DNA of 64,000 nt from VXLM01 sp965242665 (GCA_965242665.1 OZ251484.1:372001-436000), one strand, 5' to 3'. Shown: positions 34,901 to 40,531, counted from the first letter of the stretch. The notes: generated by a model not told the origin, from the letters alone. Made by a program: numbers and translations.

Positions 34901-35657
34901 ATTGACCAGACGGACCGCCGGACGACGGCTCGGAGGGCGGACGAATCGCGGCGGTGGTCTGTCCCAATCCTTGCAGGCGCAGGGATGCGTCCAAGCCGTC
35001 ATCGACCGAGCGGATCGCCCCGCCGCTCAAGGATACATACTTAACAACGACGCCGTCGAGATCGGAGTCCGATTCTTGCACGGTGTAATCGAACGATGCC
35101 GCGCCGTGCGCGTCGACCGAGCGAAAGTCCGCCCAGCGCGCGCCGCCGCCCACGTCAAGCGCGAGTCGAGGCGTCCCGCTCACGGTAACGGACTCCGTGA
35201 ACTCCAGCGATACGGTGATGGTTTCTCCCGCAGTGTATGCACCGTCCGCGCTCGGCGTACTCGAGACCGACAATCTCTGCACCCTCGGCGCGTCCTCATG
35301 CGCAACCGTTATCGTGAACGTCAAAGAATCCGAGTCGTCGTCTGCATCCGTCGCGGTGAAGGTATATTCTGCGCTGGGAGACTGTCCATCGGGTGTGCCG
35401 ACTATCGAGACCGTCTCGGCGCTGAAGCTCAGACCAGACGGCAGGCCGCCGGAAAGCGCATAGACGACGGGAGCATCGCCGCCGGACGCGTGCGGGAGCG
35501 AGGCGTCGACCGCCTCACCGACCCGGTAGTGCTGCGGAGCGACATCCGAGCCATCGAACGACGGCGCAGAACCAGCAGCCTGCGCGGACGGCGCCAGGAG
35601 ATCCGCCGTCAACGCTACCATGAAGGCAGCCGCAATGAGAACGACAACTCTTGTCAA
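17382..35657 (-). CDS. Giant exported Ig-like repeat protein, N-terminal 6,091 aa (reading frame broken near 17398)
   Basis: The start is TTG at 35657 with GAAGGA seven bases upstream. A signal peptide follows (MTRVVVLIAAAFMVALTADL, cleavage near AQA, residue 27). Residues about 30-3340 mix 18 Ig-like repeats (pattern T-Y-x-x-G-E ... F-x-x-x-V-x-V-T-G-x-P-x-L-x-L-x-I-G, then Y-x-V-x-x-x-D-x-D-x-D-G-x-S-I ... L-N-G-G) with about nine He_PIG/cadherin-like modules. From about 3341 a regular array of 91-aa He_PIG-like modules begins (FGSQTIDDRSW ... SPALPGGVSRHATTRVVSG ... YTWTATDADGD ... LTFDI). The DxDGD motif in nearly every module may bind Ca2+ (inference). The frame ends after VPTLDRRR because one A is missing at 17398-17399 relative to two otherwise identical DNA copies; the continuation is in 12937-17399. 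Likely a surface adhesin. Confidence 0.85.
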   Translation of the reverse strand: MTRVVVLIAAAFMVALTADLLAPSAQAAGSAPSFDGSDVAPQHYRVGEAVDASLPHASGGDAPVVYALSGGLPSGLSFSAETVSIVGTPDGQSPSAEYTFTATDADDDSDSLTFTITVAHEDAPRVQRLSVSSTPSADGAYTAGETITVSLEFTESVTVSGTPRLALDVGGGARWADFRSVDAHGAASFDYTVQESDSDLDGVVVKYVSLSGGAIRSVDDGLDASLRLQGLGQTTAAIRPPSEPSSGGPSGQSERGSESSTPPPPEPQVNSLPSFGGETASPLSYQVGEAVDAALPRASGGDPPLAYDLSPALPSGLEFSTTTVSIIGRPTEPSASEDYFLSATDVDGDSVRLSFTVEVVGVAQAQTEGSGDESPGVTGVTITSAPTRGVGSFNSYGASANIDVDVTFSGQVTVTGSPQLALGIGSRIRQAAYRSASGATVSFRYTVIGADRDSDGISIGASALTLNGGSIKVGGVDVDLSLGSHVMGAQSDHTVDGGGASFDGVQSPAYTFTRGVLHSVTLPAAVSASRSCPSLPEGSVCSPYSLSSTPALPGGLSFDAAARTISGTPGATMAETTYTLNAASPQGTDTLQFTLEVISPNPTVSGVTIASTPASNSSYTAGENIDIDVTFDRAVTVTGSPQLALTIGDHTRQAAYQSITGSTLRFRYAVVDEDSDGDGVSIAAGALALNNGTITATTGGIAATLGLGTHAITNDSSHKVNETSPDFGAQTVDSRLYDTYTVITPIVLPEATGGNGPVTYTLTPTTMPQGMTWTASTRTIAGTSTTVTASQTYTWKATDTDGDAATLTFSIEVWAPKGSAVTGVSIHTTDADQNYETGDVLTLKVTYPEKMTITGMPQLTLHIGDKRRKASYDSAAFLSGTMDFILFDYTVQSDDVDRDGVAVPADALVLNGGTIRSKGDGMHAKLDLGTHAIANGGSTSAQMRVNNSVPTFGASSVDSRLYDTNTVITPIVLPEATGGEGSLAYTLTPATMPQGMTWTASTRTIAGTPTTVTASQTYTWKATDSDGDAATLTFSIEVWDPKGPAVTGVSIHTTDADQNYETGDVLTLKVTYPQKMTITGTPELVLLIGDKRRKAPYDAADSASPALRSETEEILLFDYTVQSDDVDGDGVAVPADALVLNGGSIRATSDGMDAKLNLGTHAIANGGTTSAQMRVNNSVPTFGAATVKSKLYDTNTVITPIVLPEATGGNGSLTYTLTPTTMPQGMTWTASTRTIAGTPTAVTASQTYTWKATDSDGDAATLTFSIQVWEPKGPAVMSLGIHTLHIPMNEDDGNYWSGDTIQIVIGYTPKMVVTGTPQLTLHIGDEKRRASYDAAESASLNAILMGDPAHALVFSYVVQSDDWDGDGLAIPADALVLDGGTIVTSGDGMNAQLNLGTYAVVSGDSKSVEMRVADTSPSVPSGVSIPDQKIALNHSASSALLATVNGDAPFTYSVSPALPAGLTVGPNSPIITGQTSAAHSGTHTLSAVDRDGDTATLGTFSLLTAVGPVVDEVAILSRPYANGSYGSGEVIEVAVGFDKAVTTSGLSSSTMSIDIGGTARTASYVSTDSSGRLLYEYTVQALDRDTDGVSVGAGALTLNGATITDSTNGVPAILGLGVHDITNDLAHEVNGSVTTPMAVEAVDIVSSPASSDGYDVGEVIKAKVTFSKPATVTGTPRLTLTVGTLDRFASYRSADSSGDGVVFGYTVATQDKDANGISIGASALSLNLGTIRDGGGANAALGLGTLAVSNSSSHKVYTPPRVTGVSIVSNPGVNGTYDSGEAILLQLSFSEATTAFGNPQVALTIGANTRQAVYYTDPNLLRPFYRYVVVEGDFDGDGISVGADALSLPDGVRLFAAFDNESAVLSLGSHAFTDDSAHTVRDSMPMFGNLEPQHYTAGTAVDFALPTPTGGDAPLSYTLSPSALPSGLTHTTSPSHKITGTPNASAVGAASSYTWTVTDNDGDSAQVPLTITVAAANAPKIVDVFFRSTPTVGDTYDANPRNEVVVEVKFDQQVAVTGTPQLALDIGMDTALVDYVQHGGANIFRPSAYYLRFIYRVQARDKDDDGISIDTGALTLNGGTIRSRGSETGDSPAGTDAALGLGTHAIVNDASHKVDGGANNPPAVSSITFLDTRRTQSDTYTTGERMDIAVSFTEDVVLTGSPTLALRIGNQTRNASFSHVVRATPTSPYRTIRFAYVVQASDYDADGISLVDTLDSEGNVTAYALNLNGGTLRDPNGVDALLALGARAVTNLSTHKVSTPPTIRSVSVISTPNQDGTYSWASHITIAIDYDQPVVFTPSTAPGATGMRLALEIDSGNRDILPSYSHTSGSRIAFTHDVQSSDLDATGVSISANALKLNGGTLRDSGGQDAPIDLTGFTFMNKSDAKLDGTKARLWPNFGADRTTVTNPVARTPSTITFTSPGGDTPLTWSIAPTLPSGLAMDSATGVISGTPSQETPLQEYTVTVEDNTGVPASGVGNYDFDNGDTDTLKFNMRVTGPRPVVTGVAFISSPQQGETYAASENVVVGVTFATDITEDILVEGTPQLALKIGSNTRQADYYQTQQGTNTLYFSYTIQSSDVDADGISIEAGALTIGEQSTIRSARGHNAVTSLGLYPIANASEHKVNGGISRAPTVTGVHVTSSPAREDTYNRGEEIEVRVEFSQAVGVTGSPTLGMLIGSNTRQATYARVGLNARYHYFRYIVQEADVDADGFYTSTNALTVPSGAQVRNMGGQDAQSGILSASVRLSEDNIDGGVNRAAFVQEVRITSQPARGETYKLGETITARVRFSKPVTVTGTPSLAMTIGANTRHADYTKSIRAQPTVNISQPYAYWLEFSYTVQGGDYDADGISIKEVHVTQVRGLPVSPSWVSPLTLDGGEAIVGTGDGGTAANLHIRIEETIRRRISGGRRGGRTVEETTVTDHSLENQASHKVDGRQPTVTSFEFVGQPRNITRCNDPVLPRSTHRVCDQPGRRDPGGYVEGDTITVRVTFSEPVVRSVGSRASVALTMDSGTVSTSSSTIPLRATQLLLYYTVGTNDSDANGISVSQNALSVSGGSIRSRATGNPAVLTLPSALGNQPYQTVLRVPPSPARISGTGFIAFLGIGGLPYADSTFDAGEYIYPNVTFNRAVHVSGSPQLSITIGDNTRTATYISGNGSSYLTFRYLVQSSDRDEDGISLPANALSLNGGRITTVGNGLAADITSSATSNDSLRKVNGAQNVAPSVRNVVIRSTPVVGNTYGTDEQIRVYVYFHKRIVVTGSPQLALRLGTETVQASVLQKDDLSIVFQYTVDTADRDLDGLSIEAGALGLNSGTIRSRSGVNANLGLGARAVTNDGNHRVDGRIKNIPTFGSTVVSAKSWREDTAVSDTLPAAEGGQGSLTYSLSPALPRGLSFNNSTRAISGTPRVAAARSTYTLTARDSQGSRATLDFYITVAANPAPDFGSQTITDKTWTEDTQITSFTLPLATGGDGTLTYSLSPGLPMGVSRHATTRVVSGTPTGSMMRTEYTWTATDTDGDTASLTFDITVSSPTPDLMPTFGPNMISNKSWMEDEQIMSFTLPLATGGDGTLSYSLSPALPSGVSRHATTRVVSGTPQDAKSSTRYTWSATDTDGDTVSLQFTITVIADTSPSFSGEIDHKYWIRGNQITSFTLPLATGGNGALSYTLSPALPTGVTRDLTTRVVSGTPSESAANTEYTWSATDADGDKASLTFDIEVDAVPSFGSQTIDNQSWTDGLAITSFTLPTATGGDGSLTYTLSPALPSGVSRHATTRVVSGTPGAGMARTEYTWTATDSDGDKVSLTFDIEVDSLPSFGTQTIPDQVWTKGKDITPLTFPLATGGDGTLTYTLDPGSPNSMTWTSSNRLTGAPSYTMSRMRFVWEVYDEDNDSDELEFYVTIQEPAPELTFGSQSIDDQSWMQGKAIDSFTLPAASGGSGSLTYALSPALPGGVTRNLTSREVSGTPNAGMASKEYTWKATDGDGNEVSLTFDIEVDAVPTFGSQTIDDQSWTQGQSISSFTLPEATGGDGVLSYTLSPALPSGVTRDSSTRVVSGTPGGGMSNTEYTWSATDADGDKVSLTFDIEVDAVPTFGSQTIDDRSWTQGQSITSFTLPAATGGDGALSYSLSPALPGGVSRHATTRVVSGTPGGGMSSTEYTWTATDADGDKVSLTFDIVVDAVPTFGSHSIGDKSWTQGESISSFTLPAATGGDGALSYSLSPALPGGVSRHATTRVVSGTPDAGMSSTEYTWKAEDADGDEVSLTFDIEVDAVPTFGSQTIDDRSWTQGQSISSFTLPAATGGDGALSYSLSPALPGGVSRHATTRVVSGTPDAGKSSTEYTWTATDADGDKVSLKFDIEIDAVPTFGSQTIDDRSWTQGESISSFTLPAATGGDGSLTYTLSPALPGGVVRDLTTRVVSGTPGEGKSRTEYTWSATDSDGDKVSLTFDIEVDAVPTFGSQTIGDKSWTQGQLITSFTLPAATGGDGSLTYTLGPGLPSGVSRHATTRVVSGTPDAGKSRTEYTWTATDADGDEVELTFDIVVDAVPTFGSHSIGDKSWTQGQTISSFTLPAATGGDGVLSYALSPALPGGVSRHATTRVVSGTPDAGKSRTEYTWTATDADGDEVELTFDIVVDAVPTFGSHSIGDKSWTQGQTISSFTLPAATGGDGVLSYTLSPALPGGVSRHATTRVVSGTPDAGKSRTEYTWTATDADGDAVELTFDIEVDAVPTFGSQTIDDQSWKQGESITSFTLPAATGGDGALSYSLSPALPSGVSRHATTRVVSGTPDAGMSSTEYTWKAEDADGDAVELKFDIVVDGVPTFGSQTIDDRSWTQGQSITVFTLPAATGGDGALSYSLSPALPGGVSRHATTRVVSGTPGGGMASTEYTWTATDADGDEVSLKFDIEIDAVPTFGSQTIDDRSWTQGESISSFTLPAATGGDGVLSYALSPALPGGVSRHATTRVVSGTPDAGKSRTEYTWTATDADGDEVELTFDIVVDAVPTFGSHSIGDKSWTQGQTISSFTLPAATGGDGVLSYTLSPALPGGVSRHATTRVVSGTPDAGKSRTEYTWTATDADGDAVELTFDIEVDAVPTFGSQTIDDQSWKQGESISSFTLPAATGGDGVLSYSLSPALPGGVSRHATTRVVSGTPGGGMSSTEYMWTATDADGDAVELTFDIVVDAVPTFGSHSIGDRSWTQGQSITVFTLPAATGGDGVLSYTLSPAMPSGVVRDLTTRLVSGTPGGGMASTEYTWTATDADGDKVSLKFDIEVDAVPTFGVQTIDDRSWTQGQSITVFTLPAATGGDGSLTYTLSPALPGGVSRHATTRVVSGTPDAGKSSTEYTWTATDSDGDKVSLKFDIEVDAVPTFGVQTIDDRSWTQGQSITVFTLPAATGGDGSLTYTLSPALPGGVSRHATTRVVSGTPGGGMASTEYTWTATDADGDEVSLTFDIVVDGVPTFGSHLIGDKSWTQGESISSFTLPAATGGDGVLSYSLSPALPGGVSRHATTRVVSGTPGAGMSSTEYTWTATDEDGDKVSLKFDIEIDAVPTFGSQTIGDRSWTQGESISSFTLPVATGGDGSLTYTLSPGLPTGVSRHATTRIVSGTPGGGMSSTEYTWTATDADGDAAELTFDIVVDGVPTFGSQTIGDKSWTEGQLITSFTLPAATGGDGVLSYTLSPALPSGVSRHATTRVVSGTPGGGMANTEYTWTATDADGDEVSLTFDIVVDAVPTFGSHSIGDKSWTQGQSISSFTLPAATGGDGVLSYTLSPALPGGVSRHATTRVVSGTPGGGMSSREYTWTATDADGDKVSLKFDIEVDAVPTFGVQTIDDRSWTQGQSITVFTLPAATGGDGSLTYTLSPALPGGVSRHATTRVVSGTPDAGKSSTEYTWTATDSDGDKVSLKFDIEVDAVPTFGVQTIDDRSWTQGQSITVFTLPAATGGDGSLTYTLSPALPGGVSRHATTRVVSGTPGGGMASTEYTWTATDADGDEVSLTFDIVVDGVPTFGSHLIGDKSWTQGESISSFTLPAATGGDGVLSYSLSPALPGGVSRHATTRVVSGTPGAGMSSTEYTWTATDEDGDKVSLKFDIEIDAVPTLDRRR
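20407..21994 (-). repeat. Second higher-order duplication with 1,092-bp (4 x 273 bp) offset
   Basis: About 490 bp at 20407-20902 recur almost exactly at 21499-21994, an offset of 1,092 bp or four modules. Within it one 273-bp module is again tandemly copied (around 21706 and 21979). This is an older or smaller amplification than the 1,638-bp one. Confidence 0.7.
31790..33470 (-). repeat. Composite repeat of about 680 bp in the N-terminal half of the giant gene
   Basis: Three successive blocks pair one He_PIG-like module (SRLYDTNTVITPIVLPEATG ... TMPQGMTWTASTRTIAG ... ATLTFSIEVW) with one Ig-like module (VTGVSIHTTDADQNYETGDV). The same DNA phrases recur at offsets of about 675 and 690 bp. Divergence is greater than in the C-terminal array. 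Confidence 0.7.
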
Positions 35658-36253
<596 letters not shown>

Positions 36254-36477
36254 GCGGCGGATTGCCCCCATCGTAAACCCAACCCTCCGTCATCCCCACC
36301 ATTTCCACTCACCCACTCCATCCTCGCTCCCACCCTCCGTCATTCCCACTCCGTCATCCCCCTACTCTCCCACCCACGTCATTCCACCACTCCCCCCAAC
36401 ACCATTCCCACTCCGTCATCCCCCTACTCTCCCACCCACGTCATTCCACCACTCCCCCCCAACACCATTCCCACTCC

Positions 36478-36501
36478 GTCATTCCCGCGAAGGCGGGAAT
36501 C
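36478..36501. repeat. Dispersed 24-bp palindrome (REP-like)
   Basis: Arms GTCATTCCCGC and GCGGGAATC around GAAG-type centre. This family recurs at 43266, 43326, 43386, 46030, 46103, 46176 and 55164, and was interrupted by the IS at 41950/43217. Confidence 0.85.
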
Positions 36502-36517
36502 TCCTCCTGCATCGCAT

Positions 36518-36546
36518 TTGACAAAACAGAACCCACGTACTACTCT
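36518..36546 (+). promoter_or_regulatory. Consensus promoter in the lysS-upstream cassette
   Basis: TTGACA (36518-36523), 17-bp spacer, TACTCT (36541-36546). An ATG follows at 36553, six bases after the -10, so transcription may start at or next to the ATG (leaderless). The dnaE-upstream cassette has the same arrangement. Confidence 0.65.
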
Positions 36547-36552
36547 AGACCT

Positions 36553-36816
36553 ATGACCACTCCGCGAAACCATACCCCGAGGAGACAGACCCATGCGCGA
36601 AACATCCAAGCTGCCAACCGCGTCACTCCGCGCCCTCAGCCGGCGACCGTCATTCCACTGCCGTTCGCAAGGCGCCCCCAAGAGCCGATGCCAAATTCGC
36701 CGTCGGCAAAATTCGACAGAATGCCACACAATCCGACAGAATACCACACGATGCAACAGAAACTCGTGCACGCGCGCACGCGCGCGAGGCAACAGCGTTC
36801 CGCTGGATTCCGCTAA
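36553..36816 (+). CDS. Possible Arg-rich leader ORF upstream of lysS (doubtful)
   Basis: An 87-codon frame beginning MTTPRNHTPRRQ directly after the promoter. Its first residues resemble the dnaE-side counterpart (MTTTRKRSPRRH), but the conservation further on is equally good at the DNA level in other frames, so it may be non-coding. It is rich in Arg, Pro and His and resembles no known protein. It ends 84 bases before lysS in the same frame. Confidence 0.2.
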   Translation: MTTPRNHTPRRQTHARNIQAANRVTPRPQPATVIPLPFARRPQEPMPNSPSAKFDRMPHNPTEYHTMQQKLVHARTRARQQRSAGFR

Positions 36817-36820
36817 TTCG

Positions 36821-36849
36821 TTTACACGCATGAGGCAAGAAGATAGAAT
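36821..36849 (+). promoter_or_regulatory. lysS-proximal promoter
   Basis: TTTACA (36821-36826), 17-bp spacer, TAGAAT (36844-36849), about 50 bases before the lysS start. This would give a leader of about 45 nt. Confidence 0.55.
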
Positions 36850-36900
36850 GCCTACCAACGCGCCCAGTATGAAAACGGTCTGCGTGTCTCACGAGGCAAG

Positions 36901-38394
36901 ATGATGCCCGATCCAGAAAATCAGTTGATACAAGTACGGCTGGAAAAACTCCAAAGCCTGCGCGCCAGCGGGATCGACCCATACCCTCACCGCGCCGACC
37001 GAACGCACACATCATCCGAGGCCGTACTCCTGCTAGAGCGATCCGAGGGGCAGAACTCCCACGATGGCGAAGCGCGGACGGAATCGGTGTCGGTCGCCGG
37101 GCGCATCATGCGTTACCGACGCATGGGACGCGCGTCGTTTGCGGACATCCAAGACGGACACGGGAGGATCCAACTACTCCTTCGCCGCAACAACCTGACG
37201 GATACCTACGAGACCCTGAAGGATATCGACATCGGGGACTGGATCGGCGCTGCCGGCCCCGTCTTCCGCACGCGCACCGGAGAGCCAACCATAGAAGTCC
37301 ACCGCTGGACGATGTTGTCCAAGTCGATTCGCAGCTTACCGGAGAAGTGGCACGGGCTGACCGATGTCGAAGCGCGCTTTCGGCAACGATACCTCGACCT
37401 CATCGCCAACGAGGAAGCGCGCGGCGCGGCAGTCATGCGAAGTCGAATGATCCGCGCGGTCAGGCAGTTCATGGACGCGCGAGGCTTCATGGAAGTCGAG
37501 ACCCCCATCCTGGTGCAGGTACCCGCCGGCGGCGCAGCCAGACCATTCTCCACCCGCCACAATGCGCTGCAACGCGACCTCTACCTCCGAATCGCAACCG
37601 AACTCCACCTCAAGCAACTGATAGTGGGCGGAATCGAAAAAGTGTACGAGATCGGCCGCGTCTTCCGCAATGAAGGCGTAGACGGCACCCACAACCCCGA
37701 GTTCACCACCATGGAAAGCTACGAGGCGTTCGCCGACTATACCGACGTGATGAATATGGTGGAGCGTCTCATATTCACCGCAGCCCAGGAAGCGCTCGGC
37801 TCCGCGACGGTCGAATTCGACGGTTCGACTATCGACTTCACACCGCCGTGGCCCCGCCTTGACCTGCGCCAAGAGATCATGCGGCGAAGCGGCATCGACT
37901 TCTTGGAGGCGAACGACATCGACTCCCTGAAGTCGGAGATGAAGGCCATCGGACTCGACCCCGGACGACAGATGAGCTGGGGCGGCCTGCTCGACAAACT
38001 GCTGTCCGACACGGTCGAACCTGGCCTCGTGCAACCAACATTTCTGGTAGACTACCCAGTCGAGATGTCGCCGCTCGCCAAGAGGAAGCAAGACGATCCT
38101 CGGCTCGTGGAAAGGTTCGAGGGATTCATCGGCGGCATGGAAATATGCAACGCCTTCACCGAGTTGAACGACCCGCTCGACCAACGGCGGAGAATGGAGG
38201 AGCAGGAAGAGCTGCGCAGCCAATTCGAGGCGGAGGATACCGACCGGCTCGACGAGGAGTTCTTGACGGCAGTCGAGCACGGGATGCCTCCGACTGGCGG
38301 ACTCGGAATCGGAATCGATCGGCTCGCCATGGTCTTTGCAGGAAGGCGCAGCATCCGGGAAGTCGTGCTGTTCCCACAGCTCAAGAGCCGATGA
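36901..38394 (+). CDS. lysS: Lysyl-tRNA synthetase, class II
   Basis: A 497-aa class II LysRS. The N-terminal OB-fold anticodon domain (about 55-150) includes VAGRIMRYRRMGRASFADIQD. Motif 1 lies in the RSRMIRAVRQFMDARGFMEV region, motif 2 in VYEIGRVFRNEGVDGTHNPEF, and motif 3 is GLGIGIDRLAMVF near the C-terminus. All catalytic motifs are intact. It charges tRNA(Lys) in the cytoplasm. Two adjacent ATG codons (36901 and 36904) follow GAGGCAAG; either may be used. It is followed after 70 bases by the RNB exonuclease gene and is preceded by the duplicated promoter cassette. Confidence 0.95.
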   Translation: MMPDPENQLIQVRLEKLQSLRASGIDPYPHRADRTHTSSEAVLLLERSEGQNSHDGEARTESVSVAGRIMRYRRMGRASFADIQDGHGRIQLLLRRNNLTDTYETLKDIDIGDWIGAAGPVFRTRTGEPTIEVHRWTMLSKSIRSLPEKWHGLTDVEARFRQRYLDLIANEEARGAAVMRSRMIRAVRQFMDARGFMEVETPILVQVPAGGAARPFSTRHNALQRDLYLRIATELHLKQLIVGGIEKVYEIGRVFRNEGVDGTHNPEFTTMESYEAFADYTDVMNMVERLIFTAAQEALGSATVEFDGSTIDFTPPWPRLDLRQEIMRRSGIDFLEANDIDSLKSEMKAIGLDPGRQMSWGGLLDKLLSDTVEPGLVQPTFLVDYPVEMSPLAKRKQDDPRLVERFEGFIGGMEICNAFTELNDPLDQRRRMEEQEELRSQFEAEDTDRLDEEFLTAVEHGMPPTGGLGIGIDRLAMVFAGRRSIREVVLFPQLKSR

Positions 38395-38464
38395 GTGGAC
38401 GAAGACACGCCATGATGATAGATCTTCCGGGCAAACCCCGCCTCGGATCCTGGACGATGCTGCC

Positions 38465-40480
38465 ATGAAACCAGACGAAATCGTCGTTGCTCGACTGAAC
38501 CAAGGAGCCGCAATCCTCCAATGCGTCGAGACGACGCAAACCCGCGTCACCCTCGCCCTCGGACGAAACAAGCAGGCAAAGCTGCCCACGAGCCGAGTGC
38601 TGTACACCACCGGTATCGTCCCCGACAACCACGGAGACTTCCTGAAGTTCCGCCACGAGGCCGAGCAGGCATCCAAGGAAATCGATCTCTCGGAGGTATG
38701 GGAGGTCATGGCAGAAGAGCCGATGCCGCTCTCGACCGATGAGATGGCAGACCTCTACTACGGAGACTCGGGCCCCGTGCAGAAGGCTGCGCTCACGCTG
38801 TATCTCGACCGCGGCTGCGATTACTTCGTACCGCACGAACGCGGCTATTTGCCGCAAACTCCAGAAGCGCTGCAGTCCATTCGCGACCGCAGGAGACAGG
38901 AAGCAGAGAAGGCAGAGGCGGCCGAAACACTCATGTCATCCCTGTCCGCCGGAACGCTTCCCGACCCTATGTCGAACCTGCAAGAGAACCTCTTGAACCA
39001 TATCCGCGGATTCGCCGTATACGGAGACGACTACGCGCGCAACTATGCGGCGCATTCCTTGTTGGAGACAGTATCCGACGGAAGCCGCGACCTGCAGCGA
39101 CTCGCGTTCGACCTTCTCGTGGGCGCCGGAGTCTTCGAGGAAGACGAACCCATCGACCTCTACCGCGCGGAGATCCCCGATCACTTTCCGATAGAAGCCG
39201 CAGATGAGGCAGAAGCCGTCCGGAAAGGACATCGAGTGGACGAGCGAAACCGAGCGGATATGACCGGACTCGAAACCTTCACGATCGACGACGCCGACAC
39301 CCGCGACCGAGACGACGCACTCTCTCTGGAAATATCAGACGGGGAGTATATCCTGGGGGTGCACATAGCAGACGCCGGATCGTTCGTTCCTCCGAACGGG
39401 GCAATGAACGACGAGGCCCTCCAGCGAATGGCAACCCTCTACCTGCCGGAACGCACCATACCAATGCTCCCCCCCGCATTCACCAACGGCGTCGGAAGCC
39501 TCGATCCAGATCAGGACCGCGCCGCCGTCAGCCTATTGGTCCGCATCGACGAGTCGGGCGAAGTACGAGGCTACCACATAGCGCCGTCGATCATACGCAG
39601 CAGGTACGCCTTCTCCTATGAGGAAGCAGACGACGCCATTGCGAACGAGTCCGCCCCCTGGCACGATACGTTGGCGCGGATGAACCATTTGGCACAGGCG
39701 ATCCTTGCCCGCCGTGAACGTGCGGGAGCCATCAATGTCAACCGCGATGAGATGATCGTCAAGGTCGCCTCGCCCACGGATATCGAGGTGCGAGTCGCCG
39801 CACGGAACGCGCCGTCGCGCGGCCTCGTCGCCGAGATGATGGTATTGTGCAACTCCTTGACGGCAGACTTCTGCAAGAACCACGACATCCCCTCCGCGTA
39901 TCGATCGCAGCCCCCCCCTGATGTATCAGACCCGGACCTATTCGACGAAAACGGCGTTCTCCGCTGCCTGACCCCCTTACAACGATACCAACTAATGAGA
40001 CGCCTCACGCCGGCCATCGTGGGACTCACGTCGACGGGGCACGCTGGACTCGGCGTCCACGCCTACGTCCAGGCTACATCCCCATTGAGGCGCTATCCAG
40101 ACTTGATGATGCAGCGGCAGATTAGCCACTACCTCTCGGCGCGGCAGCCGTTTTACCCGGCGGAAGACATCGCTCTGGTCGCGCAGCGGGCGGAAGTGCA
40201 GCTGCGCGAACTGTCTCGACTCGAAGAGGGGCGCAGAAGATACTGGTTTATGAAATACCTCAAGATGACTCGACTCGACTCGCCGGACGAATCCGATCTG
40301 TTCGCCGCGCACGTCTTGGAAAATATCCCACGCCGACTCGCAGTACTCGATCTCGAAGATTACCCATTCCGCATCCGCGCGGAACTACCCAGGTCGGTCG
40401 AACCGGGCGAGACCGTGACTCTCAAGCTGACCGGCGTAAACCTCTGGCGCAAGCAAGGGTACTTCATTCATACGAAGTAG
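38465..40480 (+). CDS. RNB-domain exoribonuclease (RNase II/R family)
   Basis: 671 aa with the start at ATG 38465; the frame is open upstream to 38336, but this ATG gives a sensible N-terminus. The RNB catalytic domain begins near 240, with the four Mg-binding aspartates spaced as in E. coli RNase II: D275, D281, D283 and D284 in IDDADTRDRDDAL. The region YVQATSPLRRYPDLMMQRQI marks the C-terminal part of the RNB domain, and the last 70 residues form an S1-like OB fold. The N-terminal 230 residues do not show an obvious cold-shock domain pair. Expected function: 3'-5' processive degradation of RNA. It is probably co-transcribed with lysS. Confidence 0.88.
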   Translation: MKPDEIVVARLNQGAAILQCVETTQTRVTLALGRNKQAKLPTSRVLYTTGIVPDNHGDFLKFRHEAEQASKEIDLSEVWEVMAEEPMPLSTDEMADLYYGDSGPVQKAALTLYLDRGCDYFVPHERGYLPQTPEALQSIRDRRRQEAEKAEAAETLMSSLSAGTLPDPMSNLQENLLNHIRGFAVYGDDYARNYAAHSLLETVSDGSRDLQRLAFDLLVGAGVFEEDEPIDLYRAEIPDHFPIEAADEAEAVRKGHRVDERNRADMTGLETFTIDDADTRDRDDALSLEISDGEYILGVHIADAGSFVPPNGAMNDEALQRMATLYLPERTIPMLPPAFTNGVGSLDPDQDRAAVSLLVRIDESGEVRGYHIAPSIIRSRYAFSYEEADDAIANESAPWHDTLARMNHLAQAILARRERAGAINVNRDEMIVKVASPTDIEVRVAARNAPSRGLVAEMMVLCNSLTADFCKNHDIPSAYRSQPPPDVSDPDLFDENGVLRCLTPLQRYQLMRRLTPAIVGLTSTGHAGLGVHAYVQATSPLRRYPDLMMQRQISHYLSARQPFYPAEDIALVAQRAEVQLRELSRLEEGRRRYWFMKYLKMTRLDSPDESDLFAAHVLENIPRRLAVLDLEDYPFRIRAELPRSVEPGETVTLKLTGVNLWRKQGYFIHTK

Positions 40481-40531
40481 ACGTCCGCAAACTGCCAGCG
40501 CAATACACGGCCCCAAGCGGCATGAGCGCAT

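Larger units (their letters stand above)
36254..36810 (+). repeat. Composite cassette, copy 1 (upstream of lysS)
   Basis: In order: a left boundary GCGGATTGCCCCCATCGTAAA; a degenerate tandem array of GTCATYCCC-type units with a perfect 62-bp internal duplication (about 36347-36470); a palindrome (36478-36501); a consensus promoter (36518-36546); an ATG six bases after the -10; three 20-bp iterons (36710-36769); an alternating CG/AC stretch; and a right end GCGTTCCGCTGGATT. The same order occurs upstream of dnaE (54908-55488). Confidence 0.8.

Noticed and set aside
38336..38464. Start of the RNB gene inside the 3' end of lysS
   Set aside because: The overlap with lysS would be out-of-frame translation of lysS; the ATG at 38465 is the sensible start.
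39911..39918. C8 run inside the RNB exonuclease gene as another phase-variable tract
   Set aside because: Short, in frame with intact coding on both sides, and in a housekeeping gene; not distinguishable from chance in GC-rich DNA.
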